Of a stretch of 22,359 bases of DNA, positions 1-7,554 are shown piece by piece. Numbering within the stretch: position 1 is the first letter of the stretch; every line of letters begins with the position of its first letter. The translations under genes were made by a program, and so were the position numbers. Where the stretch lies: positions 1-22,359 of the forward strand of contig JAOZQB010000018.1 in NCBI GenBank assembly GCA_029932445.1, written 5' to 3'. The notes below the pieces were generated by a model. It had not been told where the DNA came from. It was given only the letters and a program-made list of their open reading frames with translations, and did not search any database. Origin of the DNA: Bacteroidales bacterium. Lineage in GTDB: Bacteria > Bacteroidota > Bacteroidia > Bacteroidales > JAADGE01.

Positions 1-1104
1 CTTTTTTAATTCATTCTTAATCTCATCAATTGTATCGCAAACAGACAAAATTAGGTTTTTTAATTTTCCTTTTTCTACTAAATCCTGAATGTAAGTATAA
101 ACAGGCGTTTCTTCAGTCCAAAATTTCTTATTAAGGAAAATCATAGGGCTGGCATAACCGAAACTCAGATAGTGATTTTGCGTAATTTCCTGAAACACTT
201 CCTGAATGGTTCCGGCACTTCCGGGGGAGAAAATAATTCCGCCTTTGGCAATGGTCAACAAACCGTCTTCGCGTACACTGTTGGCAAAATATTTGGCAAT
301 TTTTGAAGCAAAGGGTGTGGGTGGTTCGTGTCCGTAAAGCCAAGTGGGAATTCCGAGACTTTCATATTCTTCACTATTCGGGTAGTTTTCAATAACTTGC
401 ATAGCTGTATCCATCCACCGTTTATCTTTGTATATAGGTGCGGTGTCAAGTATTTTAAAAGCATTTTTTAAATCGTCCGAACTTCTGCCGGCAAACCAAG
501 CACCTACGTGTGTTGCTTCCATAGCTCCGGGTCCGCCGCCGGAAGTCATTAAATAACCGGTTTCGGTAAGTTGTTTTGATAATTTTACAACCATTTTATA
601 ATCAGCCGTATTTCGTGCCAAACTGTGCCCGCCCATAACGGCAACTACTTTCTTTTCGTCATATCGTTCTAAGAAATTATACAAAGCATCCGTAATTGAG
701 TGGTCGTGCAGGCGGCGTGCAAGGGTTTCTTTGATGCTGTCGGCTTCTTTGCCTGTTTTTATAAAATGATTGTAAACAATTTTGTCGAATGTTTGCTCGT
801 ATGTTTCCGGTTTTCCGAGCTCGTATTCGCCGTATAAATCAAATCTGTCATACAGTCGGTTAGGGTAGATGTTGTAAGGAACTTCCAGCTTCGGAAAGAT
901 GTAATTTTCTTCTTCGATATGATGTTTTATTTTCTCGTTCATTTTGCAACCGAGAAACAGGCAGTTACTGAAATAGAAACGGGATACATCTTCTTCAAAT
1001 TCCGTTAAATCAACATCCTGAAAAGCAACTTTGTCAATAATGTCACCGGGTTTACGAAATAAATGTTTGAGTTCTTTTTGAGTTTCTATTTCGGCGTATT
1101 TCAT
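1..1104 (-). CDS. LOG-family nucleotide-binding protein (partial, C-terminus beyond window)
   Basis: An open frame starts at ATG 1104-1102 and runs without a stop to base 1, giving 368 codons with the C-terminus missing. Residues 1-150 are an N-terminal extension I do not recognise. Residues 152-350 are a Rossmann-type LOG domain: VVAVMGGHS (153-161), GGGPGAMEA (189-197) and PGSAGTIQE (294-302), the last matching the family PGGxGTxxE signature with two glycines altered. LOG proteins hydrolyse the N-glycosidic bond of nucleoside monophosphates (cytokinin-activating LOG, PpnN-type nucleosidases) and were long misnamed lysine decarboxylases. The long extension makes it a better match to the large bacterial LOG proteins than to the short plant type. 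Substrate is inferred only. It is the last gene of the minus-strand series. A 15-bp-type repeat lies 8 nt before the start, and a copy of its first 11 codons lies upstream at 1298-1330. Confidence 0.85.
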   Translation of the reverse strand, partial: MKYAEIETQKELKHLFRKPGDIIDKVAFQDVDLTEFEEDVSRFYFSNCLFLGCKMNEKIKHHIEEENYIFPKLEVPYNIYPNRLYDRFDLYGEYELGKPETYEQTFDKIVYNHFIKTGKEADSIKETLARRLHDHSITDALYNFLERYDEKKVVAVMGGHSLARNTADYKMVVKLSKQLTETGYLMTSGGGPGAMEATHVGAWFAGRSSDDLKNAFKILDTAPIYKDKRWMDTAMQVIENYPNSEEYESLGIPTWLYGHEPPTPFASKIAKYFANSVREDGLLTIAKGGIIFSPGSAGTIQEVFQEITQNHYLSFGYASPMIFLNKKFWTEETPVYTYIQDLVEKGKLKNLILSVCDTIDEIKNELKK

Positions 1105-1111
1105 AATTACA

Positions 1112-1144
1112 GTTAAAAGTATAAAGGTAAAAGTTTAAAGTTTA
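1112..1144. repeat. imperfect AT-rich tandem repeat before the LOG start codon
   Basis: Two imperfect 14-nt units (1112-1125 and 1126-1139) and a partial third resemble the perfect 15-bp repeat at 7185-7216 (unit GTTAAAAGTTATAAA on the + strand). It ends 8 nt before the LOG start codon, so in the mRNA it would be a pyrimidine-rich leader. Function unknown. Confidence 0.6.
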
Positions 1145-1273
1145 TCGAACAAAGTAAAATAACTAAATAATAAGTATTTATATCATAAAGTTAAGTTTAT
1201 GTTTAATGAATTTTATTCGGAAGCAGGCCGGAAATGTAATGTGCCGACTAATCATTTTGGTAATATTATGCAA

Positions 1274-1330
1274 TTATATATAAATCAATACGATACTTTC
1301 TTTTTGAGTTTCGATTTCGGCATATTTCAT
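1274..1330 (-). pseudogene. 5' remnant or duplicate of the LOG gene start (18-codon ORF)
   Basis: Bases 1298-1330 match 1072-1104, the first 11 codons of the LOG gene, at 31 of 33 positions. Both differences are third-position and silent (TAT for TAC, ATC for ATA), so both copies encode MKYAEIETQKE. After codon 11 the similarity stops, and the frame continues SIVLIYI to a TAA at 1276-1274. Upstream of the ATG the similarity also ends almost at once. The ATG (1330-1328) overlaps the TGA of the upstream membrane-protein gene as ATGA. The simplest reading is the leftover start of a second, diverged LOG paralogue whose body was deleted. A short coupled leader peptide is possible but less likely. 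The rest of the 1105-1297 gap holds only the repeat at 1112-1144 and AT-rich sequence in which I see nothing else. Confidence 0.6.
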
Positions 1331-1911
1331 ATTCCCCAGAATGAAATATTAACACTGATATTTAATAAAGCATAAATTATACCGCCTACTGCCGCTAAAG
1401 GAGATAGTAACTCTATAATACTTATAACCAAACCGATAATTGCAAATGCTTTACCTCTGTGTTTGTCTTTATTTGCCTTAAAGTTTCTTAAACTTGTTAA
1501 ACTGTTTTTTAAAGAAATGAAGCCGGCAGTAAATAAAATTCCTCCCATTATTAAAATTCCTAATAAAAAGAAATCGTAAACAAATGATAAAGGTAAAATA
1601 ACGGCACCTGCCAATAATAAACCCGATACAGCATAAATGAAACTTTTTAAAGCGTATTTTTCTATTTTAGGTTTATTATCAAATTTTTTGAAGAATGATT
1701 TTATATTATGAAATTTTTTGATTTTCGGATGAGCTTTTTTTTCTTGTGTTATTTTTAATAAAAGCGTATTTTTTTCAGAACAGTTCGGTTTAGCATTTAT
1801 TGATATTTCATTATTTTTTGTTGTAAAATATTTATCTGTTTCTGTACCGAACAGATTTACAGATGTATACAGAAATATTAACAAAACGGACAGAAATTTT
1901 AATTTTCTCAT
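1327..1911 (-). CDS. Small membrane protein with signal peptide, unknown function
   Basis: 194 aa. An N-terminal signal sequence (about residues 1-22, ending SVNLFG) precedes a basic, soluble stretch (to about residue 85). Two hydrophobic segments follow at about 88-110 and 115-135, then a basic loop, then one or two more at about 153-187. The loop-helix junction HRGKAFAIIGLVISI resembles the 'GKGLAIAGLVLG' pattern of DUF4190-type small membrane proteins, but the match is too short for a firm assignment. A promoter matching the Bacteroidota consensus lies just upstream, so it is probably transcribed on its own and perhaps into the LOG gene. Its TGA stop is part of the ATGA that begins the duplicated LOG 5' end, so the present C-terminus could be original or could have been set by that rearrangement. 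Confidence 0.75.
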   Translation of the reverse strand: MRKLKFLSVLLIFLYTSVNLFGTETDKYFTTKNNEISINAKPNCSEKNTLLLKITQEKKAHPKIKKFHNIKSFFKKFDNKPKIEKYALKSFIYAVSGLLLAGAVILPLSFVYDFFLLGILIMGGILFTAGFISLKNSLTSLRNFKANKDKHRGKAFAIIGLVISIIELLSPLAAVGGIIYALLNISVNISFWGI

Positions 1912-1930
1912 TTTTCTATGTTTTTAATTA

Positions 1931-1962
1931 CAAATTTACAAAATTGAAATGTAAAATATCAA
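1931..1962 (-). promoter_or_regulatory. Bacteroidota-type promoter for the small membrane protein
   Basis: On the minus strand, TTG (1962-1960) is followed after 21 nt by TAAATTTG (1938-1931). This matches the Bacteroidota sigma-A consensus TTG-N(17-23)-TAnnTTTG. The expected start of transcription, about 1925, leaves a leader of roughly 14 nt before the ATG at 1911. It is the best promoter match I found in the window. Confidence 0.6.
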
Positions 1963-1978
1963 AACATATCCGGATTTT

Positions 1979-4540
1979 TTAATATGTCCACTTTTTTGTA
2001 TAAGAATTAAACGGACTGATACCGATTTTTAAAGTGATATTCGGATTTGAAAGGGTGTTATCGGCTGTTACGCCGTATATTCCGAGACGAAACAATTGTT
2101 GTTTTATGCGTATCACACGTTCGATACCGACAAACATTTCAAAATGATAAAAATGTTCTGCAGGAATACTCATGGTTCCGGCTCCGCCTGCCAGCGAAAT
2201 TTTCAACAAGCTGATTATCGGTATCTTATTAAGAATACTTCCGTTAAAATGATGAATGTAATTGGCTTGTAAAAATTCATTATTCGTATTTAATGTCGGT
2301 CCTAACAGTTGAAATGATTTTAAGGGGTCGGAAAAAAAGTAAATATCCGAACCTCTGAAATATTTGTATTCTAATAGTCGTAAATTATTTTTATTGGAAA
2401 AAAATCCCGCTGATACCTGCCAACGCGAAGAACCGAAACGTGCCAATTGATGTTCGGCATGAGCACTGAGTTCAAAATAATCAAAATTAACTTCGCTGTT
2501 GAAAATATCCGGAATACCTTTTCTATACGTGAATGATATTTCAGGATAATCTTTACCTATGATAACTTTTTTATTGCCTTTAATCAGGAATTTTTGCTTT
2601 AATCTGTATTGCAATTTAAGCTTTAGTTCAGTTTTTATATATTCCTCAAAATCAACAGGTTCATTTAGGTTTCTAAAAACAAATTCAGACCATTTTGAAA
2701 GATGCAGATTGTTAATCGGATTTTGATCGGAATATAATAAAGATAATTCGGCATATAATCCGTTAAAAATTTCAATTCGTTGCCTTATTCGGATCGATTT
2801 TGTATTTACATAATTACTTCGGCTGAATGTTTGTTCTATAGATGCGTAATTATTTATCATTTCATAGGTATTCCCTACATCAATATAGGTACGAATAAAT
2901 TTCTTGGGATAATAGGTTAATCCGATACCTATTGATCCTTTCAGATCATTGTTATTGAAACCGTAATCGACAGATTCTTTGGTTTCAAGCAACATGGCAT
3001 TTTTAAATTCTTTATTAACATAAAAAGGGAATTTATGTCGGTATCCGCCGATTCCGAAAGGAACAATTTGTTCTAAAATTCCGCCGATTCTGAATTCGGT
3101 TCCCGTATAATGATTTTTATGTCCCCAACCGGCAATCGGTGTGTACCAATACAAACGATTAAAAATTGAATCCTGCTTATCAAGAAAATCATTGCTTTTA
3201 TAATATGTATTAAGACTGTCGGTTTTTGAAATAAATTTAAGTTCTTCCGGTTTCAAAGAAAGCAAACGGTTTTCAGTCCAATAAACAGAATCTTTATCAA
3301 AAGCATCTTCATTGAAAACTTTTATCTCATTATTAAAGATTGTCTTATTAAGCTCATTGTTAACAAGATAATTTTGATATTTGATTTTTGTTTCACCGAG
3401 AATTGTTTTTTTCCCTTCTTTTACGGTATAAATGATATTTAGTTTTACGGGCAAAAAAATACCTGTTTCAATTTGCATGTAATTGACAATAACCCTGAAA
3501 TTATCATACATCATCAGGGCATTTTCGTTAATTGATAAATCAGCTGCGGTAAGTGCCCAAGTGCTGTCTTCAATAAAAATATTTCCGTAGAATAAGGCAT
3601 CGTTTTTTGTAATCGGACGTATTTTTATTTTGTATATTTTCTTTCCGTTTTCAGTGAAACTTTCAATATATGTATATTTATAACTTAAAGCACTTCCGGC
3701 AGCAATCGGAGATTTTGAAGGTTGATTGCAGAGTTCGGGTATATCAAGCAAATTCTTATAAAAATTTAGTGTATTTGCTATATTGTCTGTATCGAACAAG
3801 TATGGATTTTTGGCGGAATATTGTTTGGGGGCAATTTCTTCGTCCTCAATACCGGCTTGAACCGTAATTGATTGTCCCGGCGGTTTTTGTTCCGAAAAAT
3901 CATGATATGCTTTAATAACTTCCTTATAATGATTGGGTTGTTTATAATATACTTCGGCAATGTATTCGATTAAATTTAATTTATCTTTTTTCAGTACGGT
4001 ATTAAGGTCTTGTTTTTTTTCAGAAACTGTTACCGTTACTTTTGTAGTATCATAATCTTTAATTTTTATCGTATCTTTTGAGTGATACTCTTTTTCGAAA
4101 GAAGTTTTTGCATAAACTTCACATTGATAATTCTTTACTGCATTCAAATAATCTTTTCGTTTAGCACGAACATTTTTCATTATCGACTTAGCTCTGTCAA
4201 CTTTATCGGCAATAATTTCAACTTCATCAATGGCGGAAACAGCTCTTGTTAATTTAACATCAAGTTTCAGATGTTGATTTTTGTTTAATATTACGACTTT
4301 TTCAAATTTTTCATATCCGAGAAATGAGTAGATTAAGGTATAAGTTCCGGCTTTTAATTCCAGAAAATATTTTCCCTCAAAATTTGCTGAAACACCTGTG
4401 GTAGAGTTCTTTACAAAAACAGAGGCGAAGGGCAGGGGAGTACCTGTTTCATCGGTAAGGGTGCCGAAAACAACGGCTGAATCAGCAGTAATTGAATTTA
4501 AAATTAAGATTAAAAATAAATACAATTTTATAAATTTCAT
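1979..4540 (-). CDS. DUF5686 outer-membrane protein with carboxypeptidase-like regulatory domain
   Basis: 853 aa. A signal peptide (about 1-21) is followed by a carboxypeptidase-like regulatory domain (about 22-100: VFGTLTDETGTPLPFASV, then NFEGKYFLELKAGTYTLIYSFLGYE), the Ig-like module common at the N-terminus of Bacteroidota outer-membrane proteins. The remainder (about 105-853) has the character of the DUF5686 family: a central region with many charged and aromatic residues, then alternating strands with aromatic girdles, and a C-terminus ending in Tyr as in outer-membrane beta-barrels. No TonB-plug sequence is evident, so it is not a SusC-type receptor. The exact role of DUF5686 is not known to me. 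It begins 62 nt downstream of the racemase-like gene, so it could be read through from that operon. The start was chosen because it gives an intact signal peptide. Confidence 0.85.
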   Translation of the reverse strand: MKFIKLYLFLILILNSITADSAVVFGTLTDETGTPLPFASVFVKNSTTGVSANFEGKYFLELKAGTYTLIYSFLGYEKFEKVVILNKNQHLKLDVKLTRAVSAIDEVEIIADKVDRAKSIMKNVRAKRKDYLNAVKNYQCEVYAKTSFEKEYHSKDTIKIKDYDTTKVTVTVSEKKQDLNTVLKKDKLNLIEYIAEVYYKQPNHYKEVIKAYHDFSEQKPPGQSITVQAGIEDEEIAPKQYSAKNPYLFDTDNIANTLNFYKNLLDIPELCNQPSKSPIAAGSALSYKYTYIESFTENGKKIYKIKIRPITKNDALFYGNIFIEDSTWALTAADLSINENALMMYDNFRVIVNYMQIETGIFLPVKLNIIYTVKEGKKTILGETKIKYQNYLVNNELNKTIFNNEIKVFNEDAFDKDSVYWTENRLLSLKPEELKFISKTDSLNTYYKSNDFLDKQDSIFNRLYWYTPIAGWGHKNHYTGTEFRIGGILEQIVPFGIGGYRHKFPFYVNKEFKNAMLLETKESVDYGFNNNDLKGSIGIGLTYYPKKFIRTYIDVGNTYEMINNYASIEQTFSRSNYVNTKSIRIRQRIEIFNGLYAELSLLYSDQNPINNLHLSKWSEFVFRNLNEPVDFEEYIKTELKLKLQYRLKQKFLIKGNKKVIIGKDYPEISFTYRKGIPDIFNSEVNFDYFELSAHAEHQLARFGSSRWQVSAGFFSNKNNLRLLEYKYFRGSDIYFFSDPLKSFQLLGPTLNTNNEFLQANYIHHFNGSILNKIPIISLLKISLAGGAGTMSIPAEHFYHFEMFVGIERVIRIKQQLFRLGIYGVTADNTLSNPNITLKIGISPFNSYTKKWTY

Positions 4541-4602
4541 TACGACAGATTAGCATTCAGCTTAAAAACGAATAAAGCGTTCTTTTGTTACATAAAAATT
4601 GT

Positions 4603-5604
4603 TCAGAAAGTGAATAAATCCGTTTTCAGCTGATAATTTTTCAGAGCTTCAGATAATTCAGGGCAAGTTTTTTTAAATAAATTCGACATAGAATTTATAT
4701 TTTGTTCTGCAAGTTTAACCTTTGAAACAACAGACAATTTAATTTCTGTATTTTTGTGAATCTTTTTGTTTGTTTTCGTAAAGAGAACCGCAGCCATTTT
4801 CGAATTTGGATTTAACAGACCTTTTAATTTAAGATTATGTTGATTAAATGCCTTTTCCCATAAATCGTTCGAATATCCGTAATGTGTACAATTTAAACTT
4901 GCGTATAAATCATTTTCCGGATTATTAAGTTTGTTTATTGCCAAACCTACATATTTTGAAATAAGATTGAATGTTTCTTCTCCTTTCGGGTCTTTTTCTA
5001 TATATTCTTGCAGCTCCGGACATGCTTGTGAAACAATCCTATCCTTATTAAACTTTCTGTTAACTAATAATTTACCGTAAGTATTTCCGTTTATGGTTGT
5101 TTTTGTTCCGAATATGATAACATTTGAATTGTTATTCTTTCTTAAATTTTCATCAATTAAATTTACACCGTAATCGACGATTGTAATAACTTTAGTATCC
5201 GTATTTTTTGAGAATTCAGTTTTGTTATATAAAACGGATAAAGTATTGCAGGCAACAAAAATATAATCAGGTTTAAAATTTTTCTCAATTCCGTTTAAAG
5301 CTTCATTGAAAATACGTATTTTTTCATTTCTGTCAGTCAGTCGATTGTAACCGGAATTTGCATCAAAAAGCGCATTTGCAAAAATGATATCGACTTTATC
5401 ATATATTTTTGTGTCATTAATTTTATGATAAATATCTTCTGCAACGGATAAACCGCCTAATCCTGAATCAGTTACAATAATTTTTATAGTTTTCTCAGAA
5501 TCTGATATTTTCATGGTATCATTTTTTTCGGAAGTTTGTGAACATCCCAATATTTCAACAAACATAATCATTATAATTGCAGGGATAATGGTTTTATATT
5601 TCAT
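4603..5604 (-). CDS. Glutamate/aspartate-racemase-like lipoprotein
   Basis: 333 aa. Residues 1-21 form a lipoprotein signal (hydrophobic IIPAIIMIMFV, lipobox I-L-G-C with the lipidated Cys at 21). A short hydrophilic linker precedes a complete cofactor-independent glutamate racemase (MurI) pattern: DSGLGGLSV (46-54, Asp46 and Ser47), VACNT (117-121, first catalytic Cys119), IIFGTKTTINGNTY (163-176), QACPEL (193-198) and NCTHYGY (238-244, second catalytic Cys239 with the adjoining His). The family interconverts L- and D-Glu (or Asp) by a two-thiol mechanism; MurI is normally cytoplasmic and about 265 aa. Here the lipobox predicts periplasmic or outer-membrane placement, and about 65 extra residues follow the second cysteine. 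The gene follows citF by 25 nt, implying one transcript. Activity is not proven by motifs, and it could be a different amino- or dicarboxylic-acid racemase or a binding protein. Confidence 0.8.
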   Translation of the reverse strand: MKYKTIIPAIIMIMFVEILGCSQTSEKNDTMKISDSEKTIKIIVTDSGLGGLSVAEDIYHKINDTKIYDKVDIIFANALFDANSGYNRLTDRNEKIRIFNEALNGIEKNFKPDYIFVACNTLSVLYNKTEFSKNTDTKVITIVDYGVNLIDENLRKNNNSNVIIFGTKTTINGNTYGKLLVNRKFNKDRIVSQACPELQEYIEKDPKGEETFNLISKYVGLAINKLNNPENDLYASLNCTHYGYSNDLWEKAFNQHNLKLKGLLNPNSKMAAVLFTKTNKKIHKNTEIKLSVVSKVKLAEQNINSMSNLFKKTCPELSEALKNYQLKTDLFTF

Positions 5605-5629
5605 AAAAATATTTTAAAATCAGATTAAT

Positions 5630-7180
5630 TTATTTCACTTTCCTCACCACATCAATCACCGTTCCGTCAACCCATTTTATAGCGGCGATAATTTCATCCG
5701 TAAATTCGGGTCTTTTCGGTTTCCCGCATATTTGTTCAGCTTCGTCCTTCAATTCTTGAATGGTTTTTATCGGTAAACCGGAATTCTTACTTGCTTCAAT
5801 CAAATCTTTTCGTAAAGGATTTATCGCAATACCTCTTTCAGTTACAATAACATCAATCAATTCGCCCGGTCCGGTTAAAGTTGTAACTTCATCCGTAATA
5901 ACGGGAATTCGATTTCGGAATAAGGGTATCGGTAAAATAACCGTTTTACTGAATAAGCAATTTTGCCACCCGCCGATACCGTGCATCAGCATACCGTCGG
6001 AATGGGTTACCACATTTCCGTTAAAATTGACATCCACTTCGGTTGCTCCGAGAATAACAACATCAACCATTCCGGCAAAATTACCTTTGCTGTGATAATT
6101 ATAACTTGTAAACGGGCTTGTCCAAGTATGGTTCGTATTTTCACGCATCGAACGTACGCCTTCTAAATCAAATGTTTGTCCGTCAAGAATATAATCAATC
6201 AAACCTTCTTCAAGCATTTCTACAAGATATTTGTTGCTGCCTCCTCTGGCAAATCGTGCTTTTATGCCTTTACTTTTCATAATATCACCAAAATATTTGC
6301 TGACGGCAAGAGATGTTCCGCCGGCACCCGTTTGAAACGAGAAACCGTCTTTTATGATACCGGTTACTTCGCAAAATCTTGCAGTCATTTCGGCAAGTAA
6401 TAATCGATCGGGACTTTTGGTAATTTGTGTTGTTCCGGAAACTATCTTATCCGGATCACCTGCTTTATCAACTTTTACGGTATAATCAACATAATTTCCT
6501 TGAATTTGCCAAGGCACACACGGAAAGGGCACCATATTATCCGTAACAACGATGACTTTATCTGCATATTGACTGTCGGCAAGAGCAAATCCCAACAAAC
6601 CGCTTGCCGATGACCCCGTTACACCGTTTGCATTTCCGAAAGGATCGGCTGTTCCGGCAGCAATGATTGCAATGTCAATTTTTACTTCTCCGTCTTGTAC
6701 GGCTTGGTATCTTCCGCCGTGAGAACGTAAGATTGCCGTTCCTTTCATTTTGCCTTGTGATGTAAAACGCCCGAGCGGTCCGTTCATACTGCCTTCAATT
6801 CGTTCAATTGTGCCGTCTTCCAAATACTGAATAAGATGTTCATGACAGGGAAAAGATGCTGACGGAAACCAACGTAAGTTTTTAACACCCAATTCTTTGG
6901 CAATATCAAAAACTTGGTTCATAATTAAATCACCGTTTCTGAAATGATGATGCGATGAAATAGTCATACCGTCTTTTAAACCTGATTTTATCAGTGCTTC
7001 CTTTAATGATGCAACTTGTTTATTACCGTCAAGCGGATAATCGGCATTTGAAGGAATTCGTACCGCATGTTTGTAACCTTCAGGTTTGTATTTACCCACA
7101 CCTTGATAAGGCACTTGTTTTTCACCGTTAATTTCCGTAGGGACTAAACGTCCGGCTGCGTTTTTTACTAAATTTGACAT
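5630..7180 (-). CDS. citF: Citrate lyase alpha subunit (citrate CoA-/acyl-transferase)
   Basis: 516 aa, the usual CitF length. It aligns by eye with CitF throughout: SSHHHFRNGD (75-84), SHGGRYQAVQDGEV, the GTADPFGNANGVTG block (176-189), VVTDNMVPFPCVPW and GAGGTSLAV (285-293), then LDGQTFD and the C-terminal LTGPGELIDVIVTERGIAINP segment. In citrate lyase, CitF moves citrate onto the thioester of the acyl carrier CitD, releasing acetate, and CitE then cleaves citryl-CitD to oxaloacetate. Neither citD nor citE, nor the citC/X/G helpers, flank it here. The upstream neighbour is an AhpD-like gene 27 nt away and the downstream one a racemase-like lipoprotein 25 nt away. Either the other subunits are elsewhere in the genome or this copy works as a CoA-transferase on another acid. 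A perfect 15-bp tandem repeat sits 5 nt before the ATG. Confidence 0.9.
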   Translation of the reverse strand: MSNLVKNAAGRLVPTEINGEKQVPYQGVGKYKPEGYKHAVRIPSNADYPLDGNKQVASLKEALIKSGLKDGMTISSHHHFRNGDLIMNQVFDIAKELGVKNLRWFPSASFPCHEHLIQYLEDGTIERIEGSMNGPLGRFTSQGKMKGTAILRSHGGRYQAVQDGEVKIDIAIIAAGTADPFGNANGVTGSSASGLLGFALADSQYADKVIVVTDNMVPFPCVPWQIQGNYVDYTVKVDKAGDPDKIVSGTTQITKSPDRLLLAEMTARFCEVTGIIKDGFSFQTGAGGTSLAVSKYFGDIMKSKGIKARFARGGSNKYLVEMLEEGLIDYILDGQTFDLEGVRSMRENTNHTWTSPFTSYNYHSKGNFAGMVDVVILGATEVDVNFNGNVVTHSDGMLMHGIGGWQNCLFSKTVILPIPLFRNRIPVITDEVTTLTGPGELIDVIVTERGIAINPLRKDLIEASKNSGLPIKTIQELKDEAEQICGKPKRPEFTDEIIAAIKWVDGTVIDVVRKVK

Positions 7181-7184
7181 ATTT

Positions 7185-7216
7185 GTTAAAAGTTATAAAG
7201 TTAAAAGTTATAAAGT
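7185..7216. repeat. perfect 15-bp tandem repeat before citF
   Basis: GTTAAAAGTTATAAA occurs at 7185-7199 and again at 7200-7214 with no mismatch, plus two further bases. It lies 5 nt upstream of the citF ATG and also overlaps the last two sense codons and the stop of the AhpD-like gene. A related, less perfect array precedes the LOG gene at 1112-1144. Function unknown; it could be a replication-slippage product or part of a repeat family. Confidence 0.85.
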
Positions 7217-7552
7217 CGAAAGTTCGAGCCAATATTCTGCTGCTCTGCGAAGATGCGGAATAACAATTGAACCGCCTACTAATAAAGCAATCGAAAACAA
7301 TTCATACATTTCTTTATCGTTGACTTCAAGATTTTTACATTTTTCAAGATGGTATTTGATGCAATCATCGCATCGTAAAACCATAGATGTTGCCAAACCG
7401 AGCATTTCTTTTACTTTAGATGATAAAGCATCGTCCTGATAAGTTTTCATATCCAGATTAAAAAGACGTTTTATCACCAAATTATCGTGAGATAAAATCA
7501 GTTTATTCATCTTTTCTCGATAATCGTTAAATTCTTGTATTTTATTGCTCAT
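7208..7552 (-). CDS. Carboxymuconolactone decarboxylase / AhpD-like protein
   Basis: 114 aa. It carries the complete AhpD redox signature E-x11-C-x2-C-x3-H: Glu49, Cys61, Cys64 (CDDC) and His68, followed by the expected helical C-terminus. AhpD-type proteins use the CxxC pair as a peroxidase or reductase centre, while other members are lactone decarboxylases; the intact CxxC favours a redox role, with the substrate unknown. Its start is 2 nt from the end of the PAP2 gene, and citF starts 27 nt after its stop, so it is the middle gene of an operon. The last residues (S-T-L-stop) are encoded within the 15-bp tandem repeat, so its C-terminus may have been reset by that repeat. Confidence 0.85.
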   Translation of the reverse strand: MSNKIQEFNDYREKMNKLILSHDNLVIKRLFNLDMKTYQDDALSSKVKEMLGLATSMVLRCDDCIKYHLEKCKNLEVNDKEMYELFSIALLVGGSIVIPHLRRAAEYWLELSTL

Positions 7553-7554
7553 TC

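Noticed and set aside
131..464. Two short minus-strand ORFs (69-70 aa) near the left edge
   Set aside because: They are in other frames of the LOG-family gene, which reads open through the whole of 1-1104 with family motifs.
5760..6613. Plus-strand ORFs of 62-111 aa opposite citF
   Set aside because: They lie wholly antisense to a full-length, well conserved citF and show no motif or start context; they are shadows of its codon pattern.
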